Shown here in pieces: positions 8,015 through 16,151 of a DNA stretch of 64,000 bases. The notes beneath the pieces were generated by a model. That model made no database searches, had not been told where the DNA came from, and worked only from the letters and a program-made list of their open reading frames with translations. Each line of letters begins with the position of its first letter. Positions within the stretch are counted from its first letter, which is position 1. The stretch spans positions 62,001-126,000 of the forward strand of contig JAFUXE010000007.1 in the NCBI GenBank assembly GCA_017477205.1. The letters run 5' to 3'. The DNA comes from Alloprevotella sp. GTDB lineage: Bacteria; Bacteroidota; Bacteroidia; Bacteroidales; Bacteroidaceae. A program made the position numbers and the translations under genes.

Positions 8015-10453
8015 ATGAAACTGTCTGAGTTGAAAACAGGCGAACGCGGCACCATCCTGAAGGTGATGGGACACGGCGGCTTCCGCAAGCGCATCATGGA
8101 GATGGGCTTCATCAAGGGAAAAGAGGTGGAAGTTTTACTCAACGCACCGCTGCAAGACCCTGTGAAATACAAGATTATGGGCTACGAAGTGAGCCTGCGC
8201 AGACAGGAGGCGGAGCTGATAGAAATAGAATCGCCCTCCCACCTCCCGGCTTCGGAGGAAGCCCACAATGCTGCACCAGATCCCTTGCACGAAGCCGAGA
8301 AGCCCGGAGGAAGTTCCCCGAAAAAAACCGACAATACCATTACCGTCGCCCTCGTGGGGAATCCGAACTGCGGAAAGACGTCGCTCTTCAACTTCGCCAG
8401 CGGTGCACATGCCCGCGTCGGCAACTACAGCGGCGTGACGGTAGATGCCACTGAGGCACACGCCTCCTTCGGCGGCTACGACTTCGAACTCACCGACCTG
8501 CCCGGCACGTACTCCCTTTCCTGCTACAGTCCGGAGGAGCTCTACGTCAGGAAGCACCTCGCGGAACGTATGCCCGATGTTGTCATCAACGTCATCGACG
8601 CCTCGAACCTCGAGCGCAACCTCTACCTGACGACGCAACTCGTGGACATGAACCTGCGCGTGGTCTGTGCCCTAAACATGTACGACGAGTTCGAGCGGCG
8701 CGGCGACACGGTGGACCTCGAGACGCTGCAGACGCTCTTCGGCGTTCCGATGGTGCCGACGTCCTTCAAGAGCGGGCGCGGCGTGGAAGAGCTCTTCCGC
8801 ACCGCCGTCAACGTATTCGAGGACAAGGAGAAGACGGCACGCCACATCCATATCAACTACGGCCACGAAATAGAGGACGGCATTCGCCACATCCAGGACT
8901 TCGTGAAGCCCGACGAGAGCATCCGCACACACTATTCCACGCGCTACGTGGCCCTGAAGCTGCTGGAGCACGACACGGACATGGCATCGTTTGTCCGCAG
9001 GAATGCCGGCGACAAGGCGCGCGCCATCATGGCAGCACGCGACCGTGCGGCCGCACGCGTTCTGGAAGAGACGAAGACGGATTCCGAGACGGCCATCATG
9101 GATGCGAAGTACGGGTTCATCCACGGCGCACTGACAGAAGCGAACCACCGCACAGGGACGAAGACGGACACATACCGCCTGACGCACATCATCGACGACG
9201 TGCTCTCAAACAAGTATCTCGGCTTCCCCATCTTCTTCCTCATGCTCTTCGTGATGTTCCAGACGACATTCACGCTGGGCCAGTACCCGATGGACTGGAT
9301 AGAGGCCGGCGTGGCCTGGCTGGGCGATTTCGTTGGCAGCCACATGACGGAAGGCCCGCTGCGCTCGCTTATCGTGGACGGCGCCATTGCCGGCGTGGGA
9401 AGCGTCATCGTCTTCCTGCCGCAAATCCTCATCCTCTACCTCTTCATATCCTTCATGGAGGACTCGGGCTACATGGCACGTACGGCCTTCATCATGGACA
9501 AGCTGATGCACCATATGGGGCTGCACGGAAAGTCGTTCATTCCGCTCATCATGGGCTTCGGCTGCAACGTGCCCGCCATCATGGCCACGCGCACCATCGA
9601 GAGCCGCCGTTCGCGCCTCATCACGATGATGATTCTTCCCTTCATGTCCTGCTCCGCACGCCTGCCTATATACATCATGATTACGGGCACGTTCTTTGCG
9701 GCGCAGTACCGCTCGTGGGTGATGATTTCGCTCTACGCCGTGGGCATACTGCTGGCCGTTGTGACCAGTAAGCTGTTCTCCACCTTTGTCATCAAGGGCG
9801 AGGACACGCCCTTCGTCATGGAACTCCCCCCCTACCGCTGGCCGACGGCAAAGGCCATCGGACGCCACACGTGGGAGAAGGGAAAGGAATACCTGAAGAA
9901 GATGGGCGGCATCATCCTCGTGGCTTCCATCGTGGTGTGGGCCTTGGGCTACTATCCCCACGACGAAAGCCTCACGATGCAGGAACAACAGGAGCAGTCG
10001 TACATCGGACGCCTCGGCAAGGCCGTAGAACCCGTCTTCCGCCCGCAAGGCTTCAACTGGAAGCTGGACGTCAGCCTCCTGGCCGGTGTCGGTGCGAAGG
10101 AAATCGTAGCTTCTACCGTCGGCGTGCTCTATGCCGACGACGACAGCTTCGGCGAACTGGAAAGCCTATCGGATATTTCCGAGGAGGCAGCAAGCACTGA
10201 GCCCTCGGATGCGTCCGAAAGCACTGACCGTTTCGCACGCCTGCAGCAGCTCATGGCGGCCGACGGCATCACGCCGCTCACGTCCTACTGCTATCTGCTC
10301 TTCATCCTGCTCTACTTCCCCTGCATCGCCACCATCGTGGCCATCAAGAACGAGAGCGGGTCGTGGCGCTGGGCCGTCTGTGCCGCGCTCTACACGACTG
10401 GCGTTGCCTGGGGCGTCTCAGCTCTGGTGTATCAGGTTGGGAGTTTGGTGTAG
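8015..10453 (+). CDS. feoB: Fused FeoA-FeoB ferrous iron transporter
   Basis: An 812-residue inner membrane Fe(II) transporter. Residues 1-75 are a FeoA (SH3-like) domain (MKLSELKTGERGTI, RRQEAELIEIE). A charged linker leads to the FeoB G domain at about 108: G1 GNPNCGKTS from residue 115, then DLPGTYSL and NMYDEFERRG. After a helical insert come the two Gate domains with membrane segments; the signature GFGCNVPAIMATR and the metal-relevant FMSCSARLPIYIMI are intact. A feoA-feoB fusion is usual in Bacteroidota. A FeoB-associated small Cys-rich gene follows after a run of octamer repeats. Confidence 0.97.
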   Translation: MKLSELKTGERGTILKVMGHGGFRKRIMEMGFIKGKEVEVLLNAPLQDPVKYKIMGYEVSLRRQEAELIEIESPSHLPASEEAHNAAPDPLHEAEKPGGSSPKKTDNTITVALVGNPNCGKTSLFNFASGAHARVGNYSGVTVDATEAHASFGGYDFELTDLPGTYSLSCYSPEELYVRKHLAERMPDVVINVIDASNLERNLYLTTQLVDMNLRVVCALNMYDEFERRGDTVDLETLQTLFGVPMVPTSFKSGRGVEELFRTAVNVFEDKEKTARHIHINYGHEIEDGIRHIQDFVKPDESIRTHYSTRYVALKLLEHDTDMASFVRRNAGDKARAIMAARDRAAARVLEETKTDSETAIMDAKYGFIHGALTEANHRTGTKTDTYRLTHIIDDVLSNKYLGFPIFFLMLFVMFQTTFTLGQYPMDWIEAGVAWLGDFVGSHMTEGPLRSLIVDGAIAGVGSVIVFLPQILILYLFISFMEDSGYMARTAFIMDKLMHHMGLHGKSFIPLIMGFGCNVPAIMATRTIESRRSRLITMMILPFMSCSARLPIYIMITGTFFAAQYRSWVMISLYAVGILLAVVTSKLFSTFVIKGEDTPFVMELPPYRWPTAKAIGRHTWEKGKEYLKKMGGIILVASIVVWALGYYPHDESLTMQEQQEQSYIGRLGKAVEPVFRPQGFNWKLDVSLLAGVGAKEIVASTVGVLYADDDSFGELESLSDISEEAASTEPSDASESTDRFARLQQLMAADGITPLTSYCYLLFILLYFPCIATIVAIKNESGSWRWAVCAALYTTGVAWGVSALVYQVGSLV

Positions 10454-10527
10454 GGTTTTGGGTTTTGGGTTATTGGGTTATTAGGTTTTTAGGTTATTAG
10501 GGTTTTGGGTTATTAGGTTTTTGGGGC
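10452..10527 (+). repeat. Telomere-like octamer repeat (GGGTTATT/AGGTTTTT)
   Basis: About nine units of seven to eight bases alternate between GGGTTTT, GGGTTATT and AGGTTTTT with almost no interruption. They fill the gap between the feoAB stop and the start of the small Cys-rich gene. Shorter tracts of the same type occur at 56884-56910 and 59950-59985. Confidence 0.8.
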
Positions 10528-10531
10528 TTTT

Positions 10532-10705
10532 ATGCAACAGGCCATCGTATATATTATATTAGTTGTGTGCGCCGCCTACGTCGCCTGGCGGCTGTGGGAG
10601 AACCTGCATCGCCGCGAAGACCCGCACTGCGCGGGCTGTCCCCTGGCGGACACGTGCCGCGGAAAGGCACATTGCCAGACGCACAGCCACGACTGTTGTC
10701 ATTGA
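10532..10705 (+). CDS. FeoB-associated Cys-rich membrane protein
   Basis: A 57-residue protein. The ATG at 10532 starts MQQAIVYIILVVCAAYVAWRL, one membrane segment (residues 4-20), followed by a short cytoplasmic or periplasmic tail with seven Cys (CAGC at 33-36, C42, C48, CC at 55-56, and C13 in the membrane span) and several His. This is the pattern of the small FeoB-associated Cys-rich family that is encoded after feoB in many anaerobes. It probably supports iron uptake; the mechanism is unknown. It lies 78 bases after feoAB on the same strand. Confidence 0.85.
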   Translation: MQQAIVYIILVVCAAYVAWRLWENLHRREDPHCAGCPLADTCRGKAHCQTHSHDCCH

Positions 10706-10811
10706 GGTTTTTTGTCATATCCGCAGCGAATATATGCACGTTCCGCCAAAGGAACGAAGCCGCGAGGGGGAATAATCGGGAAAAAGTGGCGCGCGTACGA
10801 AAAACAATTCC

Positions 10812-10820
10812 TACATTTGC
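10812..10820 (+). promoter_or_regulatory. Promoter -7 element of the O-acetylation operon
   Basis: TACATTTGC, 30 bases before the SGNH start at 10850. No clear -33 box is visible. It falls within the open frame upstream of 10850, which supports that start. Confidence 0.6.
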
Positions 10821-10849
10821 GCGCTAAAAAAGAAGCCCCGCTACGCACA

Positions 10850-11671
10850 ATGAATATACCCATCCGAACAACAAGCCTCCTGCTCCTCGGCCTCATAAGT
10901 GCCCTCCTGCCCCTGCATGCCGCCGCGCAAGACAAAGCCTGCCTCGCGGGAAAGACCGTCGTGTTCCTCGGCGACTCCAACCTGTGGTTCGGCGGCGAGG
11001 ACTGCACGGACGAACGCGGCTGGAGCCGGTGGTTTTGCGAAGAGACACGTCCCGATGCGGTACGCAGCTTTGCGCGCAGCGGTGCTACGTGGTCGCACAA
11101 TGCCCAGACGCTCCCCGACACCATAGAGGTCACGGAACTCATCACGGATTACAACGTCATATACAACCAAGCCACACGCCTCATCGGAACTGTGGAACGA
11201 GGAGAATTCCCCTGCCCGGACATCATCATCATTGCAGCCGGAACAAACGACGCATGGTTCCAGAAGAAGCGGCCGCACGTCCTGGAGATTTCCCCTGAGG
11301 AAGCCTTCGCCACGCCCTGGGAGACGCTGCGCGACAAGCCCCTCGCCGACATCCTCGGCCTCGCCACGGCGGTGCGCCTCAACTGCCGCACACTGCAAGC
11401 GGCCTACCCCTCCGCCCAACTGGTGCTGATCACACCGCTGCAAAGCACAGCCGTCCGCCTAAAGGACATACACCGCGCGGGCGACATCATCGAAATGTGC
11501 GCAGACCGCCTCCGCCTGCCCTGCATACGCATGGACTACGACACGCCCATCGAAAGTGCTCGCGAGAAGGCCGTCAAGACGTACACGACCGACGGCACGC
11601 ACACAAACCCGCGCGGCGCGCAGGCCTTGGGACACTTCGTTGCAGAAAACTTTAAAGCTTTGTTCGACTAA
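10850..11671 (+). CDS. Secreted SGNH/GDSL hydrolase
   Basis: A 273-residue exported esterase-fold protein. Residues 1-25 are a signal peptide (MNIPIRTTSLLLLGLISALL, ending near HAAAQ). Block I is VVFLGDSN with the catalytic Ser (GDS), block III is AAGTNDAW, and block V is DGTHTNPRG with the catalytic Asp and His. The family cleaves or transfers acyl groups on carbohydrates. Its place directly before an MBOAT gene and two DHHW genes suggests a role in polysaccharide O-acetylation or deacetylation in the periplasm. The longer open frame to 10712 is not used because the promoter is inside it. Confidence 0.85.
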   Translation: MNIPIRTTSLLLLGLISALLPLHAAAQDKACLAGKTVVFLGDSNLWFGGEDCTDERGWSRWFCEETRPDAVRSFARSGATWSHNAQTLPDTIEVTELITDYNVIYNQATRLIGTVERGEFPCPDIIIIAAGTNDAWFQKKRPHVLEISPEEAFATPWETLRDKPLADILGLATAVRLNCRTLQAAYPSAQLVLITPLQSTAVRLKDIHRAGDIIEMCADRLRLPCIRMDYDTPIESAREKAVKTYTTDGTHTNPRGAQALGHFVAENFKALFD

Positions 11672-11698
11672 CAGCATAAGCTATCCTACATAACCGTT

Positions 11699-13141
11699 AT
11701 GGTATTCTCCGACCTTTTCTTCCTCTTCGTCTTTCTCCCCGCCTTCGGGCTGTGCTATCTGCTGGCAACGCTGGTGGATCGCAAATGGCTCTCCACGGAG
11801 CTGCGCAAGTCGCAGAGCGTGCGCAATTTCGTTCTCGTCGTCTTCTCCCTCATCTTCTACGCCTGGGGCGAGCCCGTCTATGTGTTCCTGATGTTGGGCT
11901 GCGTCCTGCTGAACTACCTCGCCGGACGTCTCATCGACCATGCCCAGCGCATGCGGGGCTGGGCTTTGGCATTGGGCCTTGCCGTGAACATCGCCATCCT
12001 CGGCACGTTCAAGTATGCGGGGTTCCTTGCAGGCGTACTGTGCGACCTCGGCCTGAGCGTTCCCGTGCCCAGCATCGCGCTGCCCATCGGCATCAGTTTC
12101 TACACGTTCCAGAGCATATCCTACCTCATTGATGTCTATCGCCGCGAAGCTCCCGTGCAGCGCCGCTTCCTGAACCTGCTGCTCTACATCAGCATGTTCC
12201 CGCAGCTCATCGCGGGTCCCATCGTGCGCTACGACACCGTCGCCCACGAAATCAGCGAGCGCCACGTCAGCGCCTCCGACCTCGCGGACGGCATCTTCCG
12301 CTTCTCCTTGGGACTGGGAAAGAAGGTCATCCTGGCCAACCAGCTGGGCGAAATCGCCACGCAGTTCCTCACGAACGGCCTCGCGGACCTCACCACCTCG
12401 GGCGCATGGCTGGGCGTACTGGCTTACATGCTCCAGATATACTTCGACTTCTCTGGCTACAGCGACATGGCTATAGGCCTCGGCCGCAGCCTGGGCTTCC
12501 ACTTCAACGAGAACTTCCGCCACCCCTACTGCGCGAACTCCATCACGGACTTCTGGCGCCGCTGGCACATCTCGCTGGGAAGCTTCTTCCGCGACTACGT
12601 ATATATCCCCTTGGGTGGTAACCGCCGCCACCAAGCCCTGAACATCCTGACCGTTTGGTTCCTGACGGGCATGTGGCACGGCGCCAGCTGGAACTTCATC
12701 ATCTGGGGTCTCTACTTCGGCCTCATCGTGACGGTGGAGAAGTTCACCATTCTCCGCCTGCGCGGCTGGGGATGGCAGCCGCTGCTCCACGTCTATAGCC
12801 TGCTGCTCGTGCTGGCGGGCTGGGGCATCTTTTACTACGACGACTTTGCACAGATGCAGAGCTTCTTCACGGCCTTCTTCGGCAATGTGGCCAGCCTGCA
12901 TAGCTTCGACACCGAGGCCGCCCTGATGGACAACTTCTGGCTCTGGGCGACGGCCATTGTCTTCTGCCTCCCCGTACGCACGTGGGCGGCAAACCTGACG
13001 CAGCGCCTGCTGCCCGCAGGTTGGGCGCAGGACACGGTGTTCACCCTCTCCCGCCTCGTCACGACGCTCGCCCTGCTGGGACTGAGCGTAGCCCTGCTCG
13101 TCGGTGCCACGAACAACGCCTTCATCTATACCCGCTTCTGA
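11699..13141 (+). CDS. MBOAT family O-acyltransferase (AlgI-like)
   Basis: A 480-residue membrane-bound O-acyltransferase that passes acyl groups across the inner membrane to periplasmic acceptors. It has about ten membrane segments, with MVFSDLFFLFVFLPAFGLCY at the N-terminus. Conserved parts are FDFSGYSDMAIGLGR, ITDFWRRWHISLGSFFRDYV and GMWHGASWNF with the invariant catalytic His. In alginate-type systems such proteins (AlgI, DltB, PatA) work with SGNH or DHHW partners, and these are present on both sides here. The stop overlaps the next start by one base (TGATG), so translation is coupled. Confidence 0.95.
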   Translation: MVFSDLFFLFVFLPAFGLCYLLATLVDRKWLSTELRKSQSVRNFVLVVFSLIFYAWGEPVYVFLMLGCVLLNYLAGRLIDHAQRMRGWALALGLAVNIAILGTFKYAGFLAGVLCDLGLSVPVPSIALPIGISFYTFQSISYLIDVYRREAPVQRRFLNLLLYISMFPQLIAGPIVRYDTVAHEISERHVSASDLADGIFRFSLGLGKKVILANQLGEIATQFLTNGLADLTTSGAWLGVLAYMLQIYFDFSGYSDMAIGLGRSLGFHFNENFRHPYCANSITDFWRRWHISLGSFFRDYVYIPLGGNRRHQALNILTVWFLTGMWHGASWNFIIWGLYFGLIVTVEKFTILRLRGWGWQPLLHVYSLLLVLAGWGIFYYDDFAQMQSFFTAFFGNVASLHSFDTEAALMDNFWLWATAIVFCLPVRTWAANLTQRLLPAGWAQDTVFTLSRLVTTLALLGLSVALLVGATNNAFIYTRF

Positions 13142-14358
13142 TGAGAAACGCCGTCCTGCTTCTGCTCCTCGCGCTCTGCCTGCCCGTCTGTGCACAGCAT
13201 GCAGCCTCCTCGAAAGGGAGGCGGGCATGGAGTGTGGGGAAAGGACTCATCACCGACCCTGACAACCACATGCGCCGCACACCGCCGCATGCCCACATGC
13301 CCCTGTCGGCAGAGCCACGGCTTGCAGTCATTCCCACGCGTGAGGAGGAGGCTTTGCGCAACATGACTGCGAAGGAGAACCGCAAGGTGGGCGGCTACGT
13401 GAACCGCGTGACGGCGCACGAGCCCGCCTACAAAGCTGCCGGGGGCATCATCATCTGCGGACGCGGCAGCCAGACGCGCGCCTTCAGCCCCTTCAACTCC
13501 CTGCGCGAGCGTTGCGAGGAGTATGCCGCCGTGGCAAACCGCTACAAGGACATCTTCGGCAGCGGCGTAAGGGTCTATTGCATGCCCATACCCATTGCCG
13601 TGGAGTACTATTGTCCCGACGCGGCGCGAGAGTGGACGGGTTCCTGTGCCCGTGCTGTCAACAACATCTTTGCCGCCCTGCGCACGGACGTCGTGGCGGT
13701 CGATGTCTATACCACGCTGGGGCAGCACGCTGCGGAGCCTATCTACTCGCGCACCGACCACCACTGGTCGCCGCTCGGCGCCTACTACGCCGCAGAGCGC
13801 TTCGCCGCACTCGCGGGCGTACCCTTCCGCGACCTGAGCTGCTACGAGAGCGATACCGTCCGCAACTTCGTGGGTACGATGTACAAGTTTTCCAAAGACA
13901 TCAGCGTGAAGAACGCGCCCGAGGACTTCGTCTTCTACCGCCCCACGCAGGTGGAATATGCCACCACCTTCATCGACTACACCCTGGACAGCCGACGAAA
14001 GTACGTCACCGGCGAAAGCGAGCCCCGCGAGGGGAACTTCTTCCGCCACTACGACGACGGCAGCGGCGCAGCCTACAGCACCTTCATGGGCGGCGACGCG
14101 AAGCTGACGCACGTCCACACCTCCACACCGGGTGGCCGCCGCCTGCTCATCCTGAAGGACAGCTTCGGCAACGCCCTCCCCGCCTTCCTGTTCTACAGCT
14201 TCGGGGACATCCACGTCGTGGACTGCCGCTACTTCACGAAAAACCTTCGCGACTACGTGCGCGACAACCATATCACGGACATTCTCTTTGCCAACAACCT
14301 GCAGCACGCCTGCACACCGGCAACAACGGAGAAGTACTACCAATACCTGACGCAATAG
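13141..14358 (+). CDS. DHHW family protein 1 (AlgX/AlgJ-like, exported)
   Basis: A 405-residue protein with a signal peptide (MRNAVLLLLLALCLPVCAQ). The family motif DHHWS lies at residues 206-210, within RTDHHWSPLGAYY, and the SGNH-type serine region is LILKDSFGNALP near residue 340. These are the catalytic elements of periplasmic O-acetyltransferases of the AlgX/AlgJ/DHHW type. The start at 13141 overlaps the MBOAT stop; an open frame reaching back to 12982 is a shadow of MBOAT. Residues 20-60 are poorly conserved in look and include a short GC-rich palindrome (13200-13218). It is paralogous to the next gene. Confidence 0.9.
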   Translation: MRNAVLLLLLALCLPVCAQHAASSKGRRAWSVGKGLITDPDNHMRRTPPHAHMPLSAEPRLAVIPTREEEALRNMTAKENRKVGGYVNRVTAHEPAYKAAGGIIICGRGSQTRAFSPFNSLRERCEEYAAVANRYKDIFGSGVRVYCMPIPIAVEYYCPDAAREWTGSCARAVNNIFAALRTDVVAVDVYTTLGQHAAEPIYSRTDHHWSPLGAYYAAERFAALAGVPFRDLSCYESDTVRNFVGTMYKFSKDISVKNAPEDFVFYRPTQVEYATTFIDYTLDSRRKYVTGESEPREGNFFRHYDDGSGAAYSTFMGGDAKLTHVHTSTPGGRRLLILKDSFGNALPAFLFYSFGDIHVVDCRYFTKNLRDYVRDNHITDILFANNLQHACTPATTEKYYQYLTQ

Positions 14359-14367
14359 CGACACATC

Positions 14368-15786
14368 ATGAGCAAGAAGAAACGCAAGAAAAACAATAGA
14401 GAGCAAGCCGCCCCGCACGAAACAGAAATACCCGCGCTGAACTCCTCCCCCGGAGGGGGGAGGGGGGAGGGGGCCCGGAAGGCTCGGAAGGGCGCCTATC
14501 TCTACGTCACCCTTTCCGCCATCGCCTTCGTAGCCCTTGCCGTCATCTTCGACACGCTGCCCCGCAGCACCGTTTCCGAACTGGAGAAGCGCGAGCTGGC
14601 CGAGTTCCCCGCCTTCACGTGGGACCGGCTGTGGAGCGGCGACTTCACGCGCGAGGTGTCCTCCTGGTTCAGTGACACCGAGCCCTTCCGCGATGAAATC
14701 ATGACCTTCAGCATGACCATCAAGGGCATGCAGGCCCTCGTGCTCTCCGAGGACAACGTGAAGTTTCACGCTGCCGAAGCCGAAGAGGCACCCGTAGAGG
14801 AAGCGCCGCACGACGAGCGCGTGGCCGAGGAATTCAAGGGAGAAGGCATCGAGGACGGCAACGCCAAGATAGCCCATGCCGGCATCATGATTGTGGGCAG
14901 CGGCGACAAGGTGCGCGCCCTCATGGCCTACGGCGGCGGCCCGAACGGCGGCGTGCAGTATGCCGAGGCAGCCAACGCCTACAAGCGCGCCCTCGGCCCT
15001 GACGTGAACGTCTATGCCATGGTGGTGCCCATCGCGGCTGCCTACTACTGTCCCGAGAAGATGAAGGGACATTCCAAGGACCAGCGCCTCACCATCAACA
15101 ACATCTACGCCCACCTCGACCCCGACGTGAAGGCCGTGGACGTCTATACCGTGCTGGGCCGCCACGCCTCGGAGGACATCTACCTCCGCACGGACCACCA
15201 CTGGTCGCCGCTCGGTGCCTACTACGCCGCAGAGCACTTCGCGGAGATTGCCGGCGTTCCCTTCCGCACGCTGCGCGACGGCTACCGCAGCGACACGGTA
15301 CACCGCTTCGTGGGCAGCATGTACGGCTATTCGCGCGACATCGCCGTGAAGCGCGCCCCCGAGGACTTCATCTTCTACCGCCCCACGCAGGTGGCGTACG
15401 AAACCACCTACGTGGACTACAAGGTGGACAAGAGCTTCAACGTCACGCATGAGAGCGGTCCCGTCAAGAGCAAGTATTTCTTTGACTTCAAGGACGGCAG
15501 CGGTGCCGCCTACTGCACCTTCATGGGTAGCGACCAGCGCCTCACGAAGGTCGTCACCGGCACGCCGGGCCCGCGCCGCGTCCTCATCCTGAAGGACAGC
15601 TTCGGCAACGCCCTGCCCGGCTACCTCTTCTACAGCTTCGAGGAGGTTCACGTCATCGACTTCCGCTACAACAGCCGCAACATCCAGAAGTACGTGCGCG
15701 ACAACTACATCACCGACGTCCTCTTCGCCTTCAACATCTTCAATGCCTACGGCACCGCAGGCCCGCGCCTCAAGAAATATCTTTGA
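14368..15786 (+). CDS. DHHW family protein 2 (membrane-anchored)
   Basis: A 472-residue paralogue of the previous protein. It has a Lys-rich cytoplasmic start (MSKKKRKKNNREQ), a Gly-rich stretch encoded by a CCTCCCCCGGAGG repeat (14442-14474), and one membrane span (LYVTLSAIAFVALAVIF, about residues 44-60). The periplasmic catalytic domain has DHHWS at 276-280 and LILKDSFGNALPGYLF near 408. The region after the membrane span contains SELEKRELAEFPAF, common in membrane-anchored DHHW/AlgJ-like proteins. The pair may divide the work between an anchored and a free periplasmic acetyltransferase. The operon ends here. Confidence 0.9.
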   Translation: MSKKKRKKNNREQAAPHETEIPALNSSPGGGRGEGARKARKGAYLYVTLSAIAFVALAVIFDTLPRSTVSELEKRELAEFPAFTWDRLWSGDFTREVSSWFSDTEPFRDEIMTFSMTIKGMQALVLSEDNVKFHAAEAEEAPVEEAPHDERVAEEFKGEGIEDGNAKIAHAGIMIVGSGDKVRALMAYGGGPNGGVQYAEAANAYKRALGPDVNVYAMVVPIAAAYYCPEKMKGHSKDQRLTINNIYAHLDPDVKAVDVYTVLGRHASEDIYLRTDHHWSPLGAYYAAEHFAEIAGVPFRTLRDGYRSDTVHRFVGSMYGYSRDIAVKRAPEDFIFYRPTQVAYETTYVDYKVDKSFNVTHESGPVKSKYFFDFKDGSGAAYCTFMGSDQRLTKVVTGTPGPRRVLILKDSFGNALPGYLFYSFEEVHVIDFRYNSRNIQKYVRDNYITDVLFAFNIFNAYGTAGPRLKKYL

Positions 15787-15866
15787 AGAATTCGTGCCCT
15801 TCGTGGTTTTCGTGGTTATAACAGATACCCTAACCCTTCGCGGTTAGCACACCTCCCCTGACAACG

Positions 15867-15910
15867 AGGGCGGAGCCTCATCCCCGAACCGGGAATGGCG
15901 CTCCGCCCTT
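15867..15910. terminator. Terminator between convergent genes
   Basis: AGGGCGGAGC (15867-15876) pairs with GCTCCGCCCT (15900-15909). It lies between the acetylation operon and the small gene at 15938 on the other strand. Confidence 0.7.
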
Positions 15911-15937
15911 CTCTCTGTATGTTTCGCTCTGCGAGGC

Positions 15938-16120
15938 TTATTCCTCGTCCTCGAGCTCGCCCCAGTCGTCGCTGCTCCAGCCGCCTTCGCGGGTGAGCCA
16001 GTCGTCCTCGCCGCCCAGCGAACCGCCGCTGCCGTTGTCAACGCCCAGGCTGAGGGCAAGCATTTCCGTCATTTCCAGTCTTACCGCCCAAGTCTGCGGA
16101 TGTATATATGTCTTTTTCAT
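15938..16120 (-). CDS. Small hypothetical protein (60 residues)
   Basis: A 60-residue protein. The start MKKTYIHPQTWAVRLEMTE is the common opening of small Bacteroidales proteins of unknown function, many of which are encoded next to large secreted proteins. The remainder is Gly/Ser-rich and then acidic with several Trp (DDWLTREGGW, DDWGELEDEE). There is no signal peptide and no recognisable domain. It lies 31 bases downstream of the 1054-residue secreted protein gene and is probably cotranscribed with it. Confidence 0.7.
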   Translation of the reverse strand: MKKTYIHPQTWAVRLEMTEMLALSLGVDNGSGGSLGGEDDWLTREGGWSSDDWGELEDEE

Positions 16121-16151
16121 TGTTGTATTGCAGTTTTTAGGTGGTACATGT

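Noticed and set aside
13126..15651. 841-codon open frame on the minus strand opposite the DHHW genes
   Set aside because: It mirrors two clearly coding genes with catalytic motifs on the other strand; long antisense frames are expected in GC-rich codons. Its translation has no family features.
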